The notes under the pieces are model-generated. The model was not told where the DNA came from and did not search any database. It saw only the letters and a list, made by a program, of their open reading frames with translations. Of a stretch of DNA of 64,000 nucleotides, positions 42,336-52,858 are shown in pieces (positions within the stretch are counted from its first letter, which is position 1; each line of letters opens with the position of its first letter). Both the position numbers and the translations under genes were made by a program. Origin of the DNA: Methyloversatilis universalis EHg5 (lineage in GTDB: Bacteria > Pseudomonadota > Gammaproteobacteria > Burkholderiales > Rhodocyclaceae); assembly GCF_000378945.1 (NCBI RefSeq), contig NZ_KB900539.1:1997142-2061141 (forward strand). Reading direction: 5' to 3'.

Positions 42336-43910
42336 TCAGTCTTCGCCGCTCGAGCGAGCGGTCGGCTTGTGCCGGTCGTAGCCGTGTTTCTGGGCCACGC
42401 GGTTGTAATGGATGTGCGCGTCGATCACCCGGCGTTCGCGCGGCGCCAGCGTGAATACGTCGATCAGAATGTTGCGCGCCTCTTCGGCCAGTGCATCGTT
42501 CCACTTCGGATCGAGCCGCTTGATCACATCGGCCAGCCGGCTCAGTTCGGCTTCAATATGGTCGAGGTCAGGGCCGGATCCGGTTTCGGCTTCCAGCTGG
42601 GCGGCCGCGGCCTGAGCGCGTTCGCGGGCTGAACGTGCGTTCTGCCGTTTCAGGCGGTTCGGTGCAGTGCCGCTGGCTTCAAGCTGCTCGACCAGCCCAG
42701 TGGCCGCCTCGTCGTTATTCGTCCTGAAACAGGCGTCGGCCAGTTCGGTCGTGGCCAGTGCGTCCTGCTTCTGCAGTTCCGAGTGCGCTTTGAGCGCACG
42801 TTCGATCGCTGCGCGTGCGCCGTTTTCGTCGCCCTGCTGAGCCTTTACCCGCGCTTCCAGCGCGTCGGCCAGCACTGTGGCTGACGCGCTGCCCTGCAGC
42901 AGCGGCTTCATTTCGTTCAGCCGCTGATTCAGTTCGCTGCCGGCGTCGGGCAGTTCGATCAGGCTCTTGATCAGCGTGAGGTGGTCTTCCGCGCTGGCCA
43001 GCGACGTACCTTCGGTGCGTTCGAGCACGCGCCGCATCACCTTGGCCGCTTCTTCCGCATCGCCGGCTTCGAGACAGATTTCGCCGATATTGCGCAGACG
43101 GCGCAGATTGTCTGGCGCGATCGAATCGGCACGTTCGTAGTAGCTGCGTGCCTGATCCAGCTCGCCGGCCTTCTCGTGAAGCTCGCCGAGAAAGTCGTAC
43201 ACACCCATGAATTCAGGGAATTCCTGATTGATCTCGGCTGCGTGGCGGACGGCTTCCGACGTTTCGCCGCGTTCGCGCAGCACCATGGCGTAGCCGATGC
43301 GTGCCCAGGGCACGGTGTTGCGCGCCATCACTGCCTTGTAGATTTCCGCCGCCTCGTCCAGCCGGGTGAGCGCGATCAGCGCTTCGGCGCGGATGCGCAG
43401 CGCGTCCATCGAGTAGCGTGGCACGCTGCTGAGTACGCGGTCGCATTCGACCAGCACGCCTTCCAGATTGCGGGCCGCCATCTGTTCGTAGATGGACTTG
43501 AGCGCATGCTTTTTTTCCACCGCCTTCACCAGACGCTCGCCCAGCTGACCTGAGGTGAAGGGTTTGAGCAGGTAGTCGTCGGGGGCGAATTCGGCAGCCG
43601 ACACCACACGTTTGCGCACCCGCTCACCGGTCACGATCATGAATACCGATGACAGCGGCAGGATGTCGTTCAGCCGAAGTTCTTCAAGTACCCGCAGGCC
43701 GTCCTGCTTCTCGCCGAAGTTGTAGTCGCACAGCACTACGTCGGGTGTGACCGCGGAACACTGGCGCAGCAGATCGGCAGATGTGCCGGCCATCGCCACA
43801 TGCTTGACCCCGGCCTGCGACAGCTGCGTGCGCACCCAGGTGCGGACCACCTGATTGGCGTCCGCAATGACCACGCGCATCTTGTCGAGGACTTCGGTCG
43901 GCAGGAACAT
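42336..43910 (-). CDS. Response regulator with TPR repeats
   Basis: A 524-residue protein. Residues 1-125 form a receiver domain (MRVVIADANQVVRTWVRTQL, acceptor Asp in VVLCDYNFG, FMIVTGE and DDYLLKPF). About residues 130-450 form TPR helices (ARIGYAMVLRERGETSEAVR, YYERADSIAPDNLRRLRNIG). The rest is a helical tail. No DNA-binding or enzymatic output, so it works by protein contacts; chemotaxis-like or pilus-related roles are known for similar CheY-TPR proteins. I chose the ATG at 43910 (MFLPTEVLDKM); the frame upstream is shadow sequence. It is divergent from tsaB. Confidence 0.85.
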   Translation of the reverse strand: MFLPTEVLDKMRVVIADANQVVRTWVRTQLSQAGVKHVAMAGTSADLLRQCSAVTPDVVLCDYNFGEKQDGLRVLEELRLNDILPLSSVFMIVTGERVRKRVVSAAEFAPDDYLLKPFTSGQLGERLVKAVEKKHALKSIYEQMAARNLEGVLVECDRVLSSVPRYSMDALRIRAEALIALTRLDEAAEIYKAVMARNTVPWARIGYAMVLRERGETSEAVRHAAEINQEFPEFMGVYDFLGELHEKAGELDQARSYYERADSIAPDNLRRLRNIGEICLEAGDAEEAAKVMRRVLERTEGTSLASAEDHLTLIKSLIELPDAGSELNQRLNEMKPLLQGSASATVLADALEARVKAQQGDENGARAAIERALKAHSELQKQDALATTELADACFRTNNDEAATGLVEQLEASGTAPNRLKRQNARSARERAQAAAAQLEAETGSGPDLDHIEAELSRLADVIKRLDPKWNDALAEEARNILIDVFTLAPRERRVIDAHIHYNRVAQKHGYDRHKPTARSSGED

Positions 43911-44046
43911 GGGCAGGGAAGCACCTTGGATGAGAGAAACAGAGCGGTCTAACGGCGCATCCGCCGGTGAACTTGAAGTGTCCTTCCGAACCACCGGATC
44001 ACGTAAGCCCCTACAATCCCGGCCTGAACCGCCATCTTTCCGCCGC

Positions 44047-44742
44047 ATGAAGCTGCTTGCGCTCGAAACATCCGCCGAAACCGCCTCGGTCGCCCTGCTG
44101 ACCGGTGGCCATCTGCTGCACCGCGAGGGCGGCACGCCCGGTACCCACGCCTGCTTCGTGCTTGGCTGGGTCGAGGCTCTGCTGGCCGAGGCTGGGTGCT
44201 CACTGAACGACGTCGACGGCATCGCCTTCAGCGCCGGCCCCGGCAGCTTTACCGGCTTGAGGCTGGCGGTGTCGGTCGCACAGGGGCTGGCGGTAGCCAC
44301 CGGCATCCCGCTGATCGCGGTACCGACGCTGGAGGCGCTGGCTTATGGCCGCGGAGACGGTCTGCACCTGTGCTGCATGGACGCACGCATGAGCGAGGTT
44401 TACAGCCAAGCCTGCGAGGTGAGCGGCGGCACGGTGATCGTACGCGGCGAGGCGCGGGTCGGCGCTCCGGGCGCACTGCCGCCACCACCGGGAGAACTGT
44501 CGGCCTGGCAGGCCTGCGGCAGCGGCTTTGCACTGCCCGATGCACAGGCGCTGCCCTGGCTGCAGGCCCTGGCCGCAGTCGATGCATCGGCCGCACCGCA
44601 TGCGCGTGACGTGGCGCGGCTCGGTGCCCGCATGCTTGACGCCGGGCGCACGGTGGATGCCGCGCTGGCGGCGCCGCTTTACGTCCGCGACAAGGTGGCC
44701 CAGACCACCGCCGAAAGGCTGGCCGCGGGAGGCCGCGCGTGA
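44047..44742 (+). CDS. tsaB: tRNA threonylcarbamoyladenosine protein TsaB
   Basis: A 231-residue ASKHA-fold protein, partner of TsaD in making t6A at tRNA position 37. MKLLALETSAETASVALLTG is the family start and IAFSAGPGSFTGLRLAVSVA the conserved core. The ATG at 44047 is chosen over longer frames running into the divergent gene. Its stop overlaps the rimI start (GTGA). Confidence 0.95.
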   Translation: MKLLALETSAETASVALLTGGHLLHREGGTPGTHACFVLGWVEALLAEAGCSLNDVDGIAFSAGPGSFTGLRLAVSVAQGLAVATGIPLIAVPTLEALAYGRGDGLHLCCMDARMSEVYSQACEVSGGTVIVRGEARVGAPGALPPPPGELSAWQACGSGFALPDAQALPWLQALAAVDASAAPHARDVARLGARMLDAGRTVDAALAAPLYVRDKVAQTTAERLAAGGRA

Positions 44743-45227
44743 CCGATGCCGGCCTGGCCACGACGGCGGTGACTGCGTTCGCGCCGATGCGCGAGCAGGA
44801 TCTGGATGAGGTGGCGCGCATCGAACGCACGCTGTTCGACTTTCCCTGGACCCGCACCAATTTTTCCGATTCTCTGGCTGCGGGCTATCTGTGCCGGGTG
44901 CTGTGGCAGGGCAGGGCACTGGCCGGCTACGCGGTCATGATGTGCGTGCTCGATGAAGCTCATCTGCTGAACATCAGCGTGGCCGGGGCGTTTCAGCGGC
45001 GCGGACTGGGCTGGCGGCTGCTCGGTCATCTCGGACGTGAGGCCGCCGGCCACGGCGCGGCCCGCATGTTTCTCGAAGTGCGACCGAGCAACGAGGCTGG
45101 TCGTGCGATGTACCAGCGGGCCGGCTTTCTGGCGATCGGGCGCCGTCCGGCCTACTATCCGGCGCTGGACGGCCGCGAGGACGCCATCGTGATGAGTGCC
45201 GACATCGATGCGGAGTGGCTGAAATGA
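44739..45227 (+). CDS. rimI: Ribosomal protein S18 N-acetyltransferase RimI
   Basis: A 162-residue GNAT enzyme. The acetyl-CoA loop RRGLGWRLLGHLGREAAGHG is preceded by LLNISVAGAFQ, and the C-terminal FLEVRPSNEAGRAMYQRAGF is the RimI-specific block. It starts with GTG at 44739, overlapping tsaB, and overlaps the next gene by ATGA. tsaB-rimI-udg is a common operon in this group. Confidence 0.94.
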   Translation: MTDAGLATTAVTAFAPMREQDLDEVARIERTLFDFPWTRTNFSDSLAAGYLCRVLWQGRALAGYAVMMCVLDEAHLLNISVAGAFQRRGLGWRLLGHLGREAAGHGAARMFLEVRPSNEAGRAMYQRAGFLAIGRRPAYYPALDGREDAIVMSADIDAEWLK

Positions 45228-46021
45228 GCCGCCACACGTCGCTGCTGCGGGAAATGGGGCTGGCGCCGCTGTGGCGGCTGCGCGCGTCGGCTAATCCGGC
45301 CGAACACGCCGAGGCGCCCGTGGTCGGGCAGCCGGCGGAATCTCCGCCGGCACCGGCACAGCCCGCCGCGCCGGATTTACGCCCCGCCGTCACGGCTGCC
45401 CGGCCAAGACCGGCCGCTGTATCTGCTGCGGCTGCGCCTGCGGCACCCGTACAGGCGGTGCCCGACGTATCCGGACTGGGCTGGGAGGCACTGGAACGGC
45501 AGATCCGCGACTGCCGGGCCTGCGTGCTGTGCGAACGGCGTACCCAGGCGGTACCCGGCGTGGGTGATCGAGAGGCGGACTGGCTGATCGTTGGCGAAGG
45601 CCCGGGTGCGGAAGAGGACCAGCGCGGCGAGCCTTTCGTCGGTCAGGCCGGCAAGCTGCTGGATGCCATGCTGGCGGCGATCGGATTGAAACGCGGTCAG
45701 AACGTCTATATCGCCAACGCGGTCAAGTGCCGCCCGCCTGGCAACCGTACGCCTGAAGCCGATGAAATGGCGACCTGCCAGCCCTATCTGGAACGCCAGA
45801 TCGCGCTAATACAGCCGCGCATCATCGTCGCGCTCGGCCGGCCGGCGGCGCAGACCCTGCTCGGCGGCGAGGTGAAGATCGCCGCGGCGCGCGGCCGTCT
45901 GTTCGACCGCAATGGTATTCCGGTGGTGGTGACCTATCACCCGGCCTATCTGCTGCGCAACCCGCAGGACAAGGCCAAGGCATGGGAAGATCTGTGCTTT
46001 GCGCGTGCCAGCATCGTCTGA
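45224..46021 (+). CDS. Family 4 uracil-DNA glycosylase
   Basis: A 265-residue enzyme that removes uracil from DNA. Residues 85-265 are the catalytic domain: iron-sulfur ligands CRACVLC, GEGPGAEEDQRGEPFVGQAG (active loop), NAVKCRPPGNRTP with another ligand Cys, and HPAYLLRNP. The first 80 residues are an Ala/Pro-rich linker without family match, an extension common in betaproteobacteria. The ATG at 45224 overlaps the rimI stop. Confidence 0.93.
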   Translation: MSRHTSLLREMGLAPLWRLRASANPAEHAEAPVVGQPAESPPAPAQPAAPDLRPAVTAARPRPAAVSAAAAPAAPVQAVPDVSGLGWEALERQIRDCRACVLCERRTQAVPGVGDREADWLIVGEGPGAEEDQRGEPFVGQAGKLLDAMLAAIGLKRGQNVYIANAVKCRPPGNRTPEADEMATCQPYLERQIALIQPRIIVALGRPAAQTLLGGEVKIAAARGRLFDRNGIPVVVTYHPAYLLRNPQDKAKAWEDLCFARASIV

Positions 46022-46077
46022 CAGCGGGCGCCGGTGACCGGCGCTAGCATCGCGCGTCCCTGTTCCGGAGTCCCGAG

Positions 46078-46629
46078 TTGAATTTCGTCAAGAAGCTGGT
46101 GATCGCCGCCAGTCTGGCTGCGATGTCGGCCCCGCTGCTGGCCGACCCACCCGCACACGCGCCGGCGCACGGCTGGCGCAAAAAAAACGATCCGTACTAC
46201 GTCGGTTACACCGGCCGCACATGGCAGGACGACTTCGGCATACGGGCCGGGCGCTGCAACCGCGAAGCGGTTGGGGCGGCGCTGGGCGGTGTGGTGGGCG
46301 GACTGGCCGGTTCGGCGGTGAGCGACGGTGACAACCGCACGGTGGCCATCGTGCTCGGTTCAGCCATCGGCGCGCTGATCGGTGCCAAGATCGGGCGCGA
46401 TCTGGATGAAACCGACCGCGCCTGCATAGGCCATGCGCTGGAGCTGGCTGAAGGCGGCCGGCAGGTGAAATGGGTGTCCGACGGCGTGACCTACACCGTC
46501 ATTCCGGGCAAGACCAAGGGCAGCAGCTGCCGCAGTTACACGCTGCGCGGCGAAGCGAATGGCCGCAGTGACAGCACGAAGGGCACCGCCTGCCGCCGTG
46601 ACGACGGCGCCTGGGTGCCGCGCGGCTGA
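46078..46629 (+). CDS. Glycine-zipper 2TM-domain protein
   Basis: A 183-residue exported protein. The first 22 residues are a signal peptide (KLVIAASLAAMSAPLLA). Residues 60-110 hold the glycine zipper (VGAALGGVVGGLAGSAVSDG then AIVLGSAIGALIGAKIGRDL), which forms a membrane hairpin. The C-terminus has SCRSYTLRGEANGRSDSTKG. The start is TTG at 46078, as no ATG stands in frame before the signal peptide. Likely outer-membrane or periplasmic structural role; specific job unknown. Confidence 0.75.
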   Translation: MNFVKKLVIAASLAAMSAPLLADPPAHAPAHGWRKKNDPYYVGYTGRTWQDDFGIRAGRCNREAVGAALGGVVGGLAGSAVSDGDNRTVAIVLGSAIGALIGAKIGRDLDETDRACIGHALELAEGGRQVKWVSDGVTYTVIPGKTKGSSCRSYTLRGEANGRSDSTKGTACRRDDGAWVPRG

Positions 46630-47895
46630 TCAGTGGATGGCGCCGTCGTCCAGCTGGGCGACGTCGTCATGCCGGCGCTGGTTGGCCAGGTGCCAGCGTC
46701 GCACCAGCCACATCGTGCCGGCGACGAACAGGCCGAACATGACCATCACCGCATAGACCGACAGACCGGCCGCCAGCAGTGCCGCGTACAGACCGGTCAT
46801 GATGAGGATGGACAGGTTCTCGTTGAAGTTCTGCACCGCGATCGAATTGCCGGCACCCATCAGCATGTGGCCTCGGTGCTGCAGCAGCGCATTCATCGGC
46901 ACCACGAAGAAGCCGGCACAGGCGCCGATCAGCACCAGCAGCGGCACCGCCAGCCACAGATTGCCCACCAGCACCATCAGCGGCACCAGCACCCCCATCG
47001 CGATGCCCAGCGGAATCACCCGCACCGACGCCCGCAGTGAAATGCGGCGTGCCGCCATGATGGCGCCGATCGCGATACCGACCGCGACCACGCCCTGAAG
47101 CTTGGATGCCTGGGACAGGCCCATGCCCAACGCACGGTCGGCCCAGTCGATCACGATGAACTGCAGCGTCGCACCGGCCCCCCAGAACAGCGTGGTCACC
47201 GCCAGCGAAATCTGCCCCAGCTTGTCTTTCCACAGACCGGTGAAGCAGCGGCCGAAATCGGACAGCACCACGCCCGGGCGGGTTTTCATCGGCCGGAGCG
47301 GAACGCCGGTGTCGGGAATGTAGAGGTTGAACAGCGCAGCCAGCGCGTACAGCCCGCCGACGATAACCAGACTGACTTCCACCGTGGTGTCCAGGCCGGT
47401 ATCGAGCACAGGCAGGTCGATGGCCAGCAGGCGGGCGCTGATAGCCGGGTCGATCAGCAGGCCGCCCATCAGCACGCCGAGAATGATGGCGCCGACAGTC
47501 AGGCCTTCGATCCAGCCATTGGCCACCACCAGCAGCCTGTGCGGCAGATATTCGGTCAGAATGCCGTACTTCGCGGGCGAGTAGGCAGCGGCACCCAACC
47601 CGACCACTGCGTAGGCCAGCAGCGGATGAGCCCAGCCGAACATCAGCGCACAGCCGCCTACCTTGATCAGGTTGCTGATGAACATGACCCGCCGCTTGGG
47701 CATGGAATCGGCGAAAGCGCCGACGAAGGCCGCCAGCACCACGTAGGAAATCGTGAAGAACAGCTTGAGCAGCGGAATCTGCCAGCCCGGAGCCTGCATG
47801 TCCTTCAGCACGTAGATGGCGACGACCAGCAGGGCATTGTCGGCGAGCGCGGAGAAGAACTGCGCCGCCATGATGATGTAGAAGCCGAAAGGCAT
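46630..47895 (-). CDS. lplT: Lysophospholipid transporter LplT
   Basis: A 421-residue major-facilitator protein with twelve helices. MPFGFYIIMAAQFFSALADN is the LplT start; GAAAYSPAKYGILTEYLPHR is the family's signature loop; IEGLTVGAIILGVLMGGLL follows. It flips lysophosphatidylethanolamine across the inner membrane for re-acylation. A TATAAA-type -10 (minus) is at 47943-47950. Convergent with the glycine-zipper gene with no gap. Confidence 0.92.
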   Translation of the reverse strand: MPFGFYIIMAAQFFSALADNALLVVAIYVLKDMQAPGWQIPLLKLFFTISYVVLAAFVGAFADSMPKRRVMFISNLIKVGGCALMFGWAHPLLAYAVVGLGAAAYSPAKYGILTEYLPHRLLVVANGWIEGLTVGAIILGVLMGGLLIDPAISARLLAIDLPVLDTGLDTTVEVSLVIVGGLYALAALFNLYIPDTGVPLRPMKTRPGVVLSDFGRCFTGLWKDKLGQISLAVTTLFWGAGATLQFIVIDWADRALGMGLSQASKLQGVVAVGIAIGAIMAARRISLRASVRVIPLGIAMGVLVPLMVLVGNLWLAVPLLVLIGACAGFFVVPMNALLQHRGHMLMGAGNSIAVQNFNENLSILIMTGLYAALLAAGLSVYAVMVMFGLFVAGTMWLVRRWHLANQRRHDDVAQLDDGAIH

Positions 47896-48130
47896 CGAAC
47901 GTCTGCGGCCGGAGCTGCAAGCCGGCCGGGCGAAAAAAGTCCGCTTTTATACCACGAACCCCGTGACGCCCCGTCAGGCGCCCGACGGGCTTTGACAAAG
48001 CGTATCTTGTCGCGCCGCAGCATGCGAAAACACGCGGAATGCGGCTTAGACTCGCCGCATTTTCGTTCACCGTTGAAGCCCGACTTGGTCTATAACCACG
48101 AGGGCAGGTGTCACTTATAAAGAGGGAAAA

Positions 48131-49030
48131 ATGCCCGACCGGAGGCTGGAGGTGTTTCACGCAGCGGCAAGCCAGCTGTCGTTCACGCGCGCGGCCGAAC
48201 TGCTGCAGATGACCCAGCCCGCGGTCACTTTCCAGATCAAGCAGCTGGAAGAGCATTTCGGCACCCGCCTGTTCGAGCGCGCCCACGGCCGCGTATCGCT
48301 GACGCCCGAAGGCGACAGGGTGAAGGATTACGCCACGCGCATCCTCGACCTGTTCGCCAGCCTGGAGAACGAACTGCAGGCCATGGCCACCGACCTGCGC
48401 GGCCACCTGCTGATCGGTGCCACGCCTACCGTGGCCGAGTATCACTTGCCGCCGGTGCTGGCCGAATTCCGCATCGCGCATCCGAACGTGGTACCGCGGC
48501 TCACGGTCGATAACCCGGACGTGATCGAGGACATGGTGGACGAGCGGGTGCTCGACATCGGTATCGTCGAAGGTCTGGGGCGCGGTGGTTCGCAGGTGAT
48601 GGTGGAGCACTGCGCCGAGGACGAACTGGTGATGGTGTGTTCGCCGGATTTCCCGCTGGCCCAGCACAAGGAAGTGACGCCGGAACACCTGCTGCAGCAC
48701 CCCTGTGCAGGTCGCGACGCCGGCAGCGTGCGAGCTCTGCTGGAGAACTACCTTTCGCGCGGCGGCGTCGACCCGGCCAAGCTGCCGCTGGCGTTCGAAC
48801 TGGACCGGCTGTCATCGGTGAAAGGTGTACTGGAGCGTGGCCTGGCGTACGCCATCCTGTCGCGAGCAGCCATTCGTCATGAAACCAGTCTGGGCCTGCT
48901 GGTCGCGGTGCCGCTGCGGCCGCGGCTGATCCGGCACATGACGCTGCTGTACCCGTCCGAACGCTTCCGTACCTACATGGCGAAACAGTTCGGACAGTTC
49001 GCCGCGGAGCGGCTGTCGCAGCCCAGATAG
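48131..49030 (+). CDS. LysR-type transcriptional regulator
   Basis: A 299-residue regulator. MPDRRLEVFHAAASQLSFTR then AAELLQMTQPAVTFQIKQLE is the helix-turn-helix; GATPTVAEYHLPPVLAEFRI begins the effector domain. The form resembles CysL/YeiE-type members. The TATAA...TTATA imperfect dyad at 48091-48119 directly upstream could be its operator. It is divergent from lplT by 235 bases. Target genes cannot be named. Confidence 0.88.
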   Translation: MPDRRLEVFHAAASQLSFTRAAELLQMTQPAVTFQIKQLEEHFGTRLFERAHGRVSLTPEGDRVKDYATRILDLFASLENELQAMATDLRGHLLIGATPTVAEYHLPPVLAEFRIAHPNVVPRLTVDNPDVIEDMVDERVLDIGIVEGLGRGGSQVMVEHCAEDELVMVCSPDFPLAQHKEVTPEHLLQHPCAGRDAGSVRALLENYLSRGGVDPAKLPLAFELDRLSSVKGVLERGLAYAILSRAAIRHETSLGLLVAVPLRPRLIRHMTLLYPSERFRTYMAKQFGQFAAERLSQPR

Positions 49031-49075
49031 TACAATCCGGGGCTTCGCAGCCAGCAGTTCCCCCGAAGCCCCTTC

Positions 49076-50242
49076 ATGTCGCGCCCGTCCTTCACCGAAT
49101 CCTTTCCGCTGTTCCGTCCCATCCACGCACGCATCGATTTCGATGCGCTGCGCCACAACTACCTGCGCACCCGCGATCTGGCCGGTGGCGCGAAGATGTG
49201 GGCAGTGATCAAGGCCAATGCCTACGGTCACGGCATCATGCGCATCGCGCGCGGACTGGCCACGCTGGCCGATGGCTTCGCGCTGCTCGATCTGGAAGAC
49301 GCGGTCCGCCTGCGTGAAGCCGGCATCAGCCAGCCCATCCTGCTGCTCGAAGGTTTCTTCAGTGCGCGTGACCTGCCGGAAATCGCGGCTCGCCATCTCT
49401 CGACCGTAGTGCACACCGCGGAACAGCTCGACTGGCTGGAATCCGCGCAGTTGCCGGCTGGCGCGCGCATACCGCTGTTCCTGAAAGTGAATACCGGCAT
49501 GAACCGGCTGGGCATTACGCCGGCCCAGGTGCCGGCTGCGCTGGCCCGATTGCGCGCCTGGCCGCACGCCGGACAGATCGGGCTGATGACGCATTTCGCC
49601 GACGCCGACGGCGAGCGCGGCGTGGAATCGCAGCTGGCGCGCTTCGCGCCGCTGGCCGCGCAGTTCGACGGCCCGGTATCGATGGCCAATTCGGCCGCGC
49701 TGCTGCGCTTTCCGCAGACTCATGCGGACTGGGTGCGGCCTGGCATCCTGCTGTACGGCGCCAGCCCGGCGACCGCACACATGACCGCCTCTGACATCGG
49801 TCTGAAGCCGGTCATGCGTTTCGAGGCCCGGGTCATCGCGGTGCAGCAGCTGCAGCCGGGTGACCGGGTTGGCTACGGCGGCCTGTTCGCCGCCGAGCGC
49901 TCGATGCGCATCGGCACCGTGGCCTGCGGTTATGCCGACGGTTATCCGCGGCACGCGCCCAGCGGCACGCCGGTGGCGGTGGATGGCGTACGCAGCCGGC
50001 TGGTCGGCCGGGTATCGATGGACATGATCGCGGTGGACCTGACCGATATTCCGCAGGCCGGCCTGGGCAGCGTGGTCGAACTGTGGGGCGAACACGTGTC
50101 GCTGGACGAGGTCGCGCAGCGCGCTGGCACCGTCAATTACGAGCTGGTGTGCGCGCTGGCACTGCGGGTGCCGGCGGTCGAGGTGGGCGTGGCCGACCTG
50201 TCCGAAGCCGAGCCGCAGCCGGCAGTCGCTCTGGCACGCTGA
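49076..50242 (+). CDS. alr: Alanine racemase
   Basis: A 388-residue PLP enzyme giving D-alanine for peptidoglycan. The PLP lysine is in WAVIKANAYGHGI near residue 44; the catalytic Tyr is in GDRVGYGGLFAAER; SMDMIAVDLTD and ELWGEHV complete the site. About 20 residues longer at the N-terminus than typical Alr; an internal start (e.g. the RIDFDALRHNY region) is less likely. It precedes radA by one base. Confidence 0.95.
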   Translation: MSRPSFTESFPLFRPIHARIDFDALRHNYLRTRDLAGGAKMWAVIKANAYGHGIMRIARGLATLADGFALLDLEDAVRLREAGISQPILLLEGFFSARDLPEIAARHLSTVVHTAEQLDWLESAQLPAGARIPLFLKVNTGMNRLGITPAQVPAALARLRAWPHAGQIGLMTHFADADGERGVESQLARFAPLAAQFDGPVSMANSAALLRFPQTHADWVRPGILLYGASPATAHMTASDIGLKPVMRFEARVIAVQQLQPGDRVGYGGLFAAERSMRIGTVACGYADGYPRHAPSGTPVAVDGVRSRLVGRVSMDMIAVDLTDIPQAGLGSVVELWGEHVSLDEVAQRAGTVNYELVCALALRVPAVEVGVADLSEAEPQPAVALAR

Positions 50243-50243
50243 C

Positions 50244-51605
<1,362 letters not shown>

Positions 51606-51612
51606 GGCCGCT

Positions 51613-51638
51613 GCGGCAGGCCCGCTCGGGCCCGCCGC
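51613..51638. terminator. Hairpin between convergent radA and terC
   Basis: GCGGCAGGCCC (51613-51623) pairs with GGGCCCGCCGC (51628-51638) with a single A:C mismatch and a GCTC loop. It sits in the 42-base gap between the radA stop and the end of terC. There is no clear U-run. Confidence 0.5.
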
Positions 51639-51647
51639 GCATTCAGA

Positions 51648-52616
51648 TCAGCCCCTGGGCGCCGGGTGCTCCGCACGCGCTGTTCTGCGCAGCGACAGCC
51701 ACACCGAGCCACCGATCAGCGCAGCCACCACCAGCAGCGACAGCCAGATCGGAATCTTCACCAGATCGATCAGCAGCATCTTGCTGCCGATGAAGACGAG
51801 CACCGCGGCCAGACCGTATTTCAGCAGCGAGAAGCGGTCAGCCATGCCGGACAGCAGGAAGTACATCGCACGCAGGCCCAGTATCGCGAACACGTTCGAC
51901 GTGAGCACGATGAAGGGGTCGGTGGTGATGGCGAAGATGGCCGGAATCGAATCCACCGCGAACACCACGTCCGACAGTTCAACCAGCACCAGCACCAGGA
52001 ACAGCGGGGTGGCGTAGCGCACACCGTCACGCAGCACGAAGAAGCGCTCGCCCTCAAGCTCCGGCGTCACTTTCATGTGACCGCGCAGCCAGCGCAGCAC
52101 CGGGTTCTTTTCCAGATCAGGCGCGTGATCGGCGAACCACGCCATCTTGATGCCGGTCACCAGCAGGAAGGCGCCGAACAGGTAGAGCACCCAGTGGAAG
52201 CGCTCGATCAGCCAGGCACCGCCGAAAATCATGCCGGCCCGCATCACGATGGCACCGATCACGCCGTAGATGAGCACCCGCTTCTGCAGCTCCGCCGGGA
52301 TGGCGAAGTAGCTGAACAGCATCAGCCACACGAATACGTTATCGACCGCCAGCGATTTCTCGATCAGGTAGCCGGTAATGAATTCAAGCGTGCGTTCATT
52401 GGCGGCTTCGCGACCCAGCTGACCGTCCAGCGTCCACCACAGGAAGGTGGCAAACAGCATGGCCACGCTGACCCAGATGAGGGACCAGACGCCGGCCTCG
52501 CGAAAGCTCACCACATGTTTCTTGCCGCCGCCGACCAGGAAGAGGTCGATGAACAGCATGCCCAGAACGACGGCCGAAAAGGCCGCCCACATCCAGCCGG
52601 TTGCAACGGTTTCCAT
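51648..52616 (-). CDS. TerC/Alx-family membrane protein (probable Mn2+ exporter)
   Basis: A 322-residue protein with nine helices. TerC signatures: [20 protein letters not shown] then [30 protein letters not shown], and [20 protein letters not shown] with two acidic metal-site residues. The ATG at 52616 ([10 protein letters not shown]) has GGAG ten bases before it; a longer frame starts in the leader terminator region. Its leader carries a yybP-ykoY riboswitch. Alx of E. coli has the same riboswitch, so Mn export is the likely job. Confidence 0.9.
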   Translation of the reverse strand: METVATGWMWAAFSAVVLGMLFIDLFLVGGGKKHVVSFREAGVWSLIWVSVAMLFATFLWWTLDGQLGREAANERTLEFITGYLIEKSLAVDNVFVWLMLFSYFAIPAELQKRVLIYGVIGAIVMRAGMIFGGAWLIERFHWVLYLFGAFLLVTGIKMAWFADHAPDLEKNPVLRWLRGHMKVTPELEGERFFVLRDGVRYATPLFLVLVLVELSDVVFAVDSIPAIFAITTDPFIVLTSNVFAILGLRAMYFLLSGMADRFSLLKYGLAAVLVFIGSKMLLIDLVKIPIWLSLLVVAALIGGSVWLSLRRTARAEHPAPRG

Positions 52617-52642
52617 CAGATCGAATCTCCGTCGGATCAAAG

Positions 52643-52678
52643 AAAAAAGGCCTTGTGTCCGCGCGCACACAAGGCCTT
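52643..52678 (-). terminator. Intrinsic terminator in the terC leader
   Basis: A perfect 12-bp stem (minus AAGGCCTTGTGT from 52678-52667 and ACACAAGGCCTT from 52658-52647) with an 8-base GC loop, followed by a run of six or more T on the minus strand (A at 52643-52648 on +). It lies between the riboswitch and the terC ATG, as expected of an expression platform. Confidence 0.85.
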
Positions 52679-52693
52679 CCTTTGTCCGGAGTC

Positions 52694-52812
52694 GACCTTG
52701 CCGTCACGGCAAAGGTCTTGCTCATCCGCATTGTGCGGACCCGCATGCCGGAAGCTGATGCTTCGTAATGACGACAGGCGGCGTGGAGCTACTCCCCTTC
52801 TGGATGCGGATC
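52694..52812 (-). ncRNA. yybP-ykoY manganese riboswitch upstream of terC
   Basis: Read on the minus strand, the leader has GGGGAGTAGC (+ strand GCTACTCCCC, 52788-52797) and, about 70 bases later, GCAAGACC (+ GGTCTTGC, 52714-52721). These are the two near-invariant loops of the yybP-ykoY class. AAGG just before the first and CCTTT just after the second can pair as P1. A further stem (ATCCGCAT with ATGCGGAT, 52811-52804 and 52731-52724) closes the middle. A hairpin at 52717-52694 reuses the 3' P1 strand and may be the switch. The class binds Mn2+ and controls TerC/MntP-type exporters. Confidence 0.85.
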
Positions 52813-52858
52813 ATGACAGGCGAAGCGCCGGGTCGCTGTCGGCGCCGTCCTACACGCG

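Noticed and set aside
47992-48020. TTGACA as a -35 for the LysR gene
   Set aside because: No -10 box at 16-18 bases downstream, and it is over 130 bases from the start codon.
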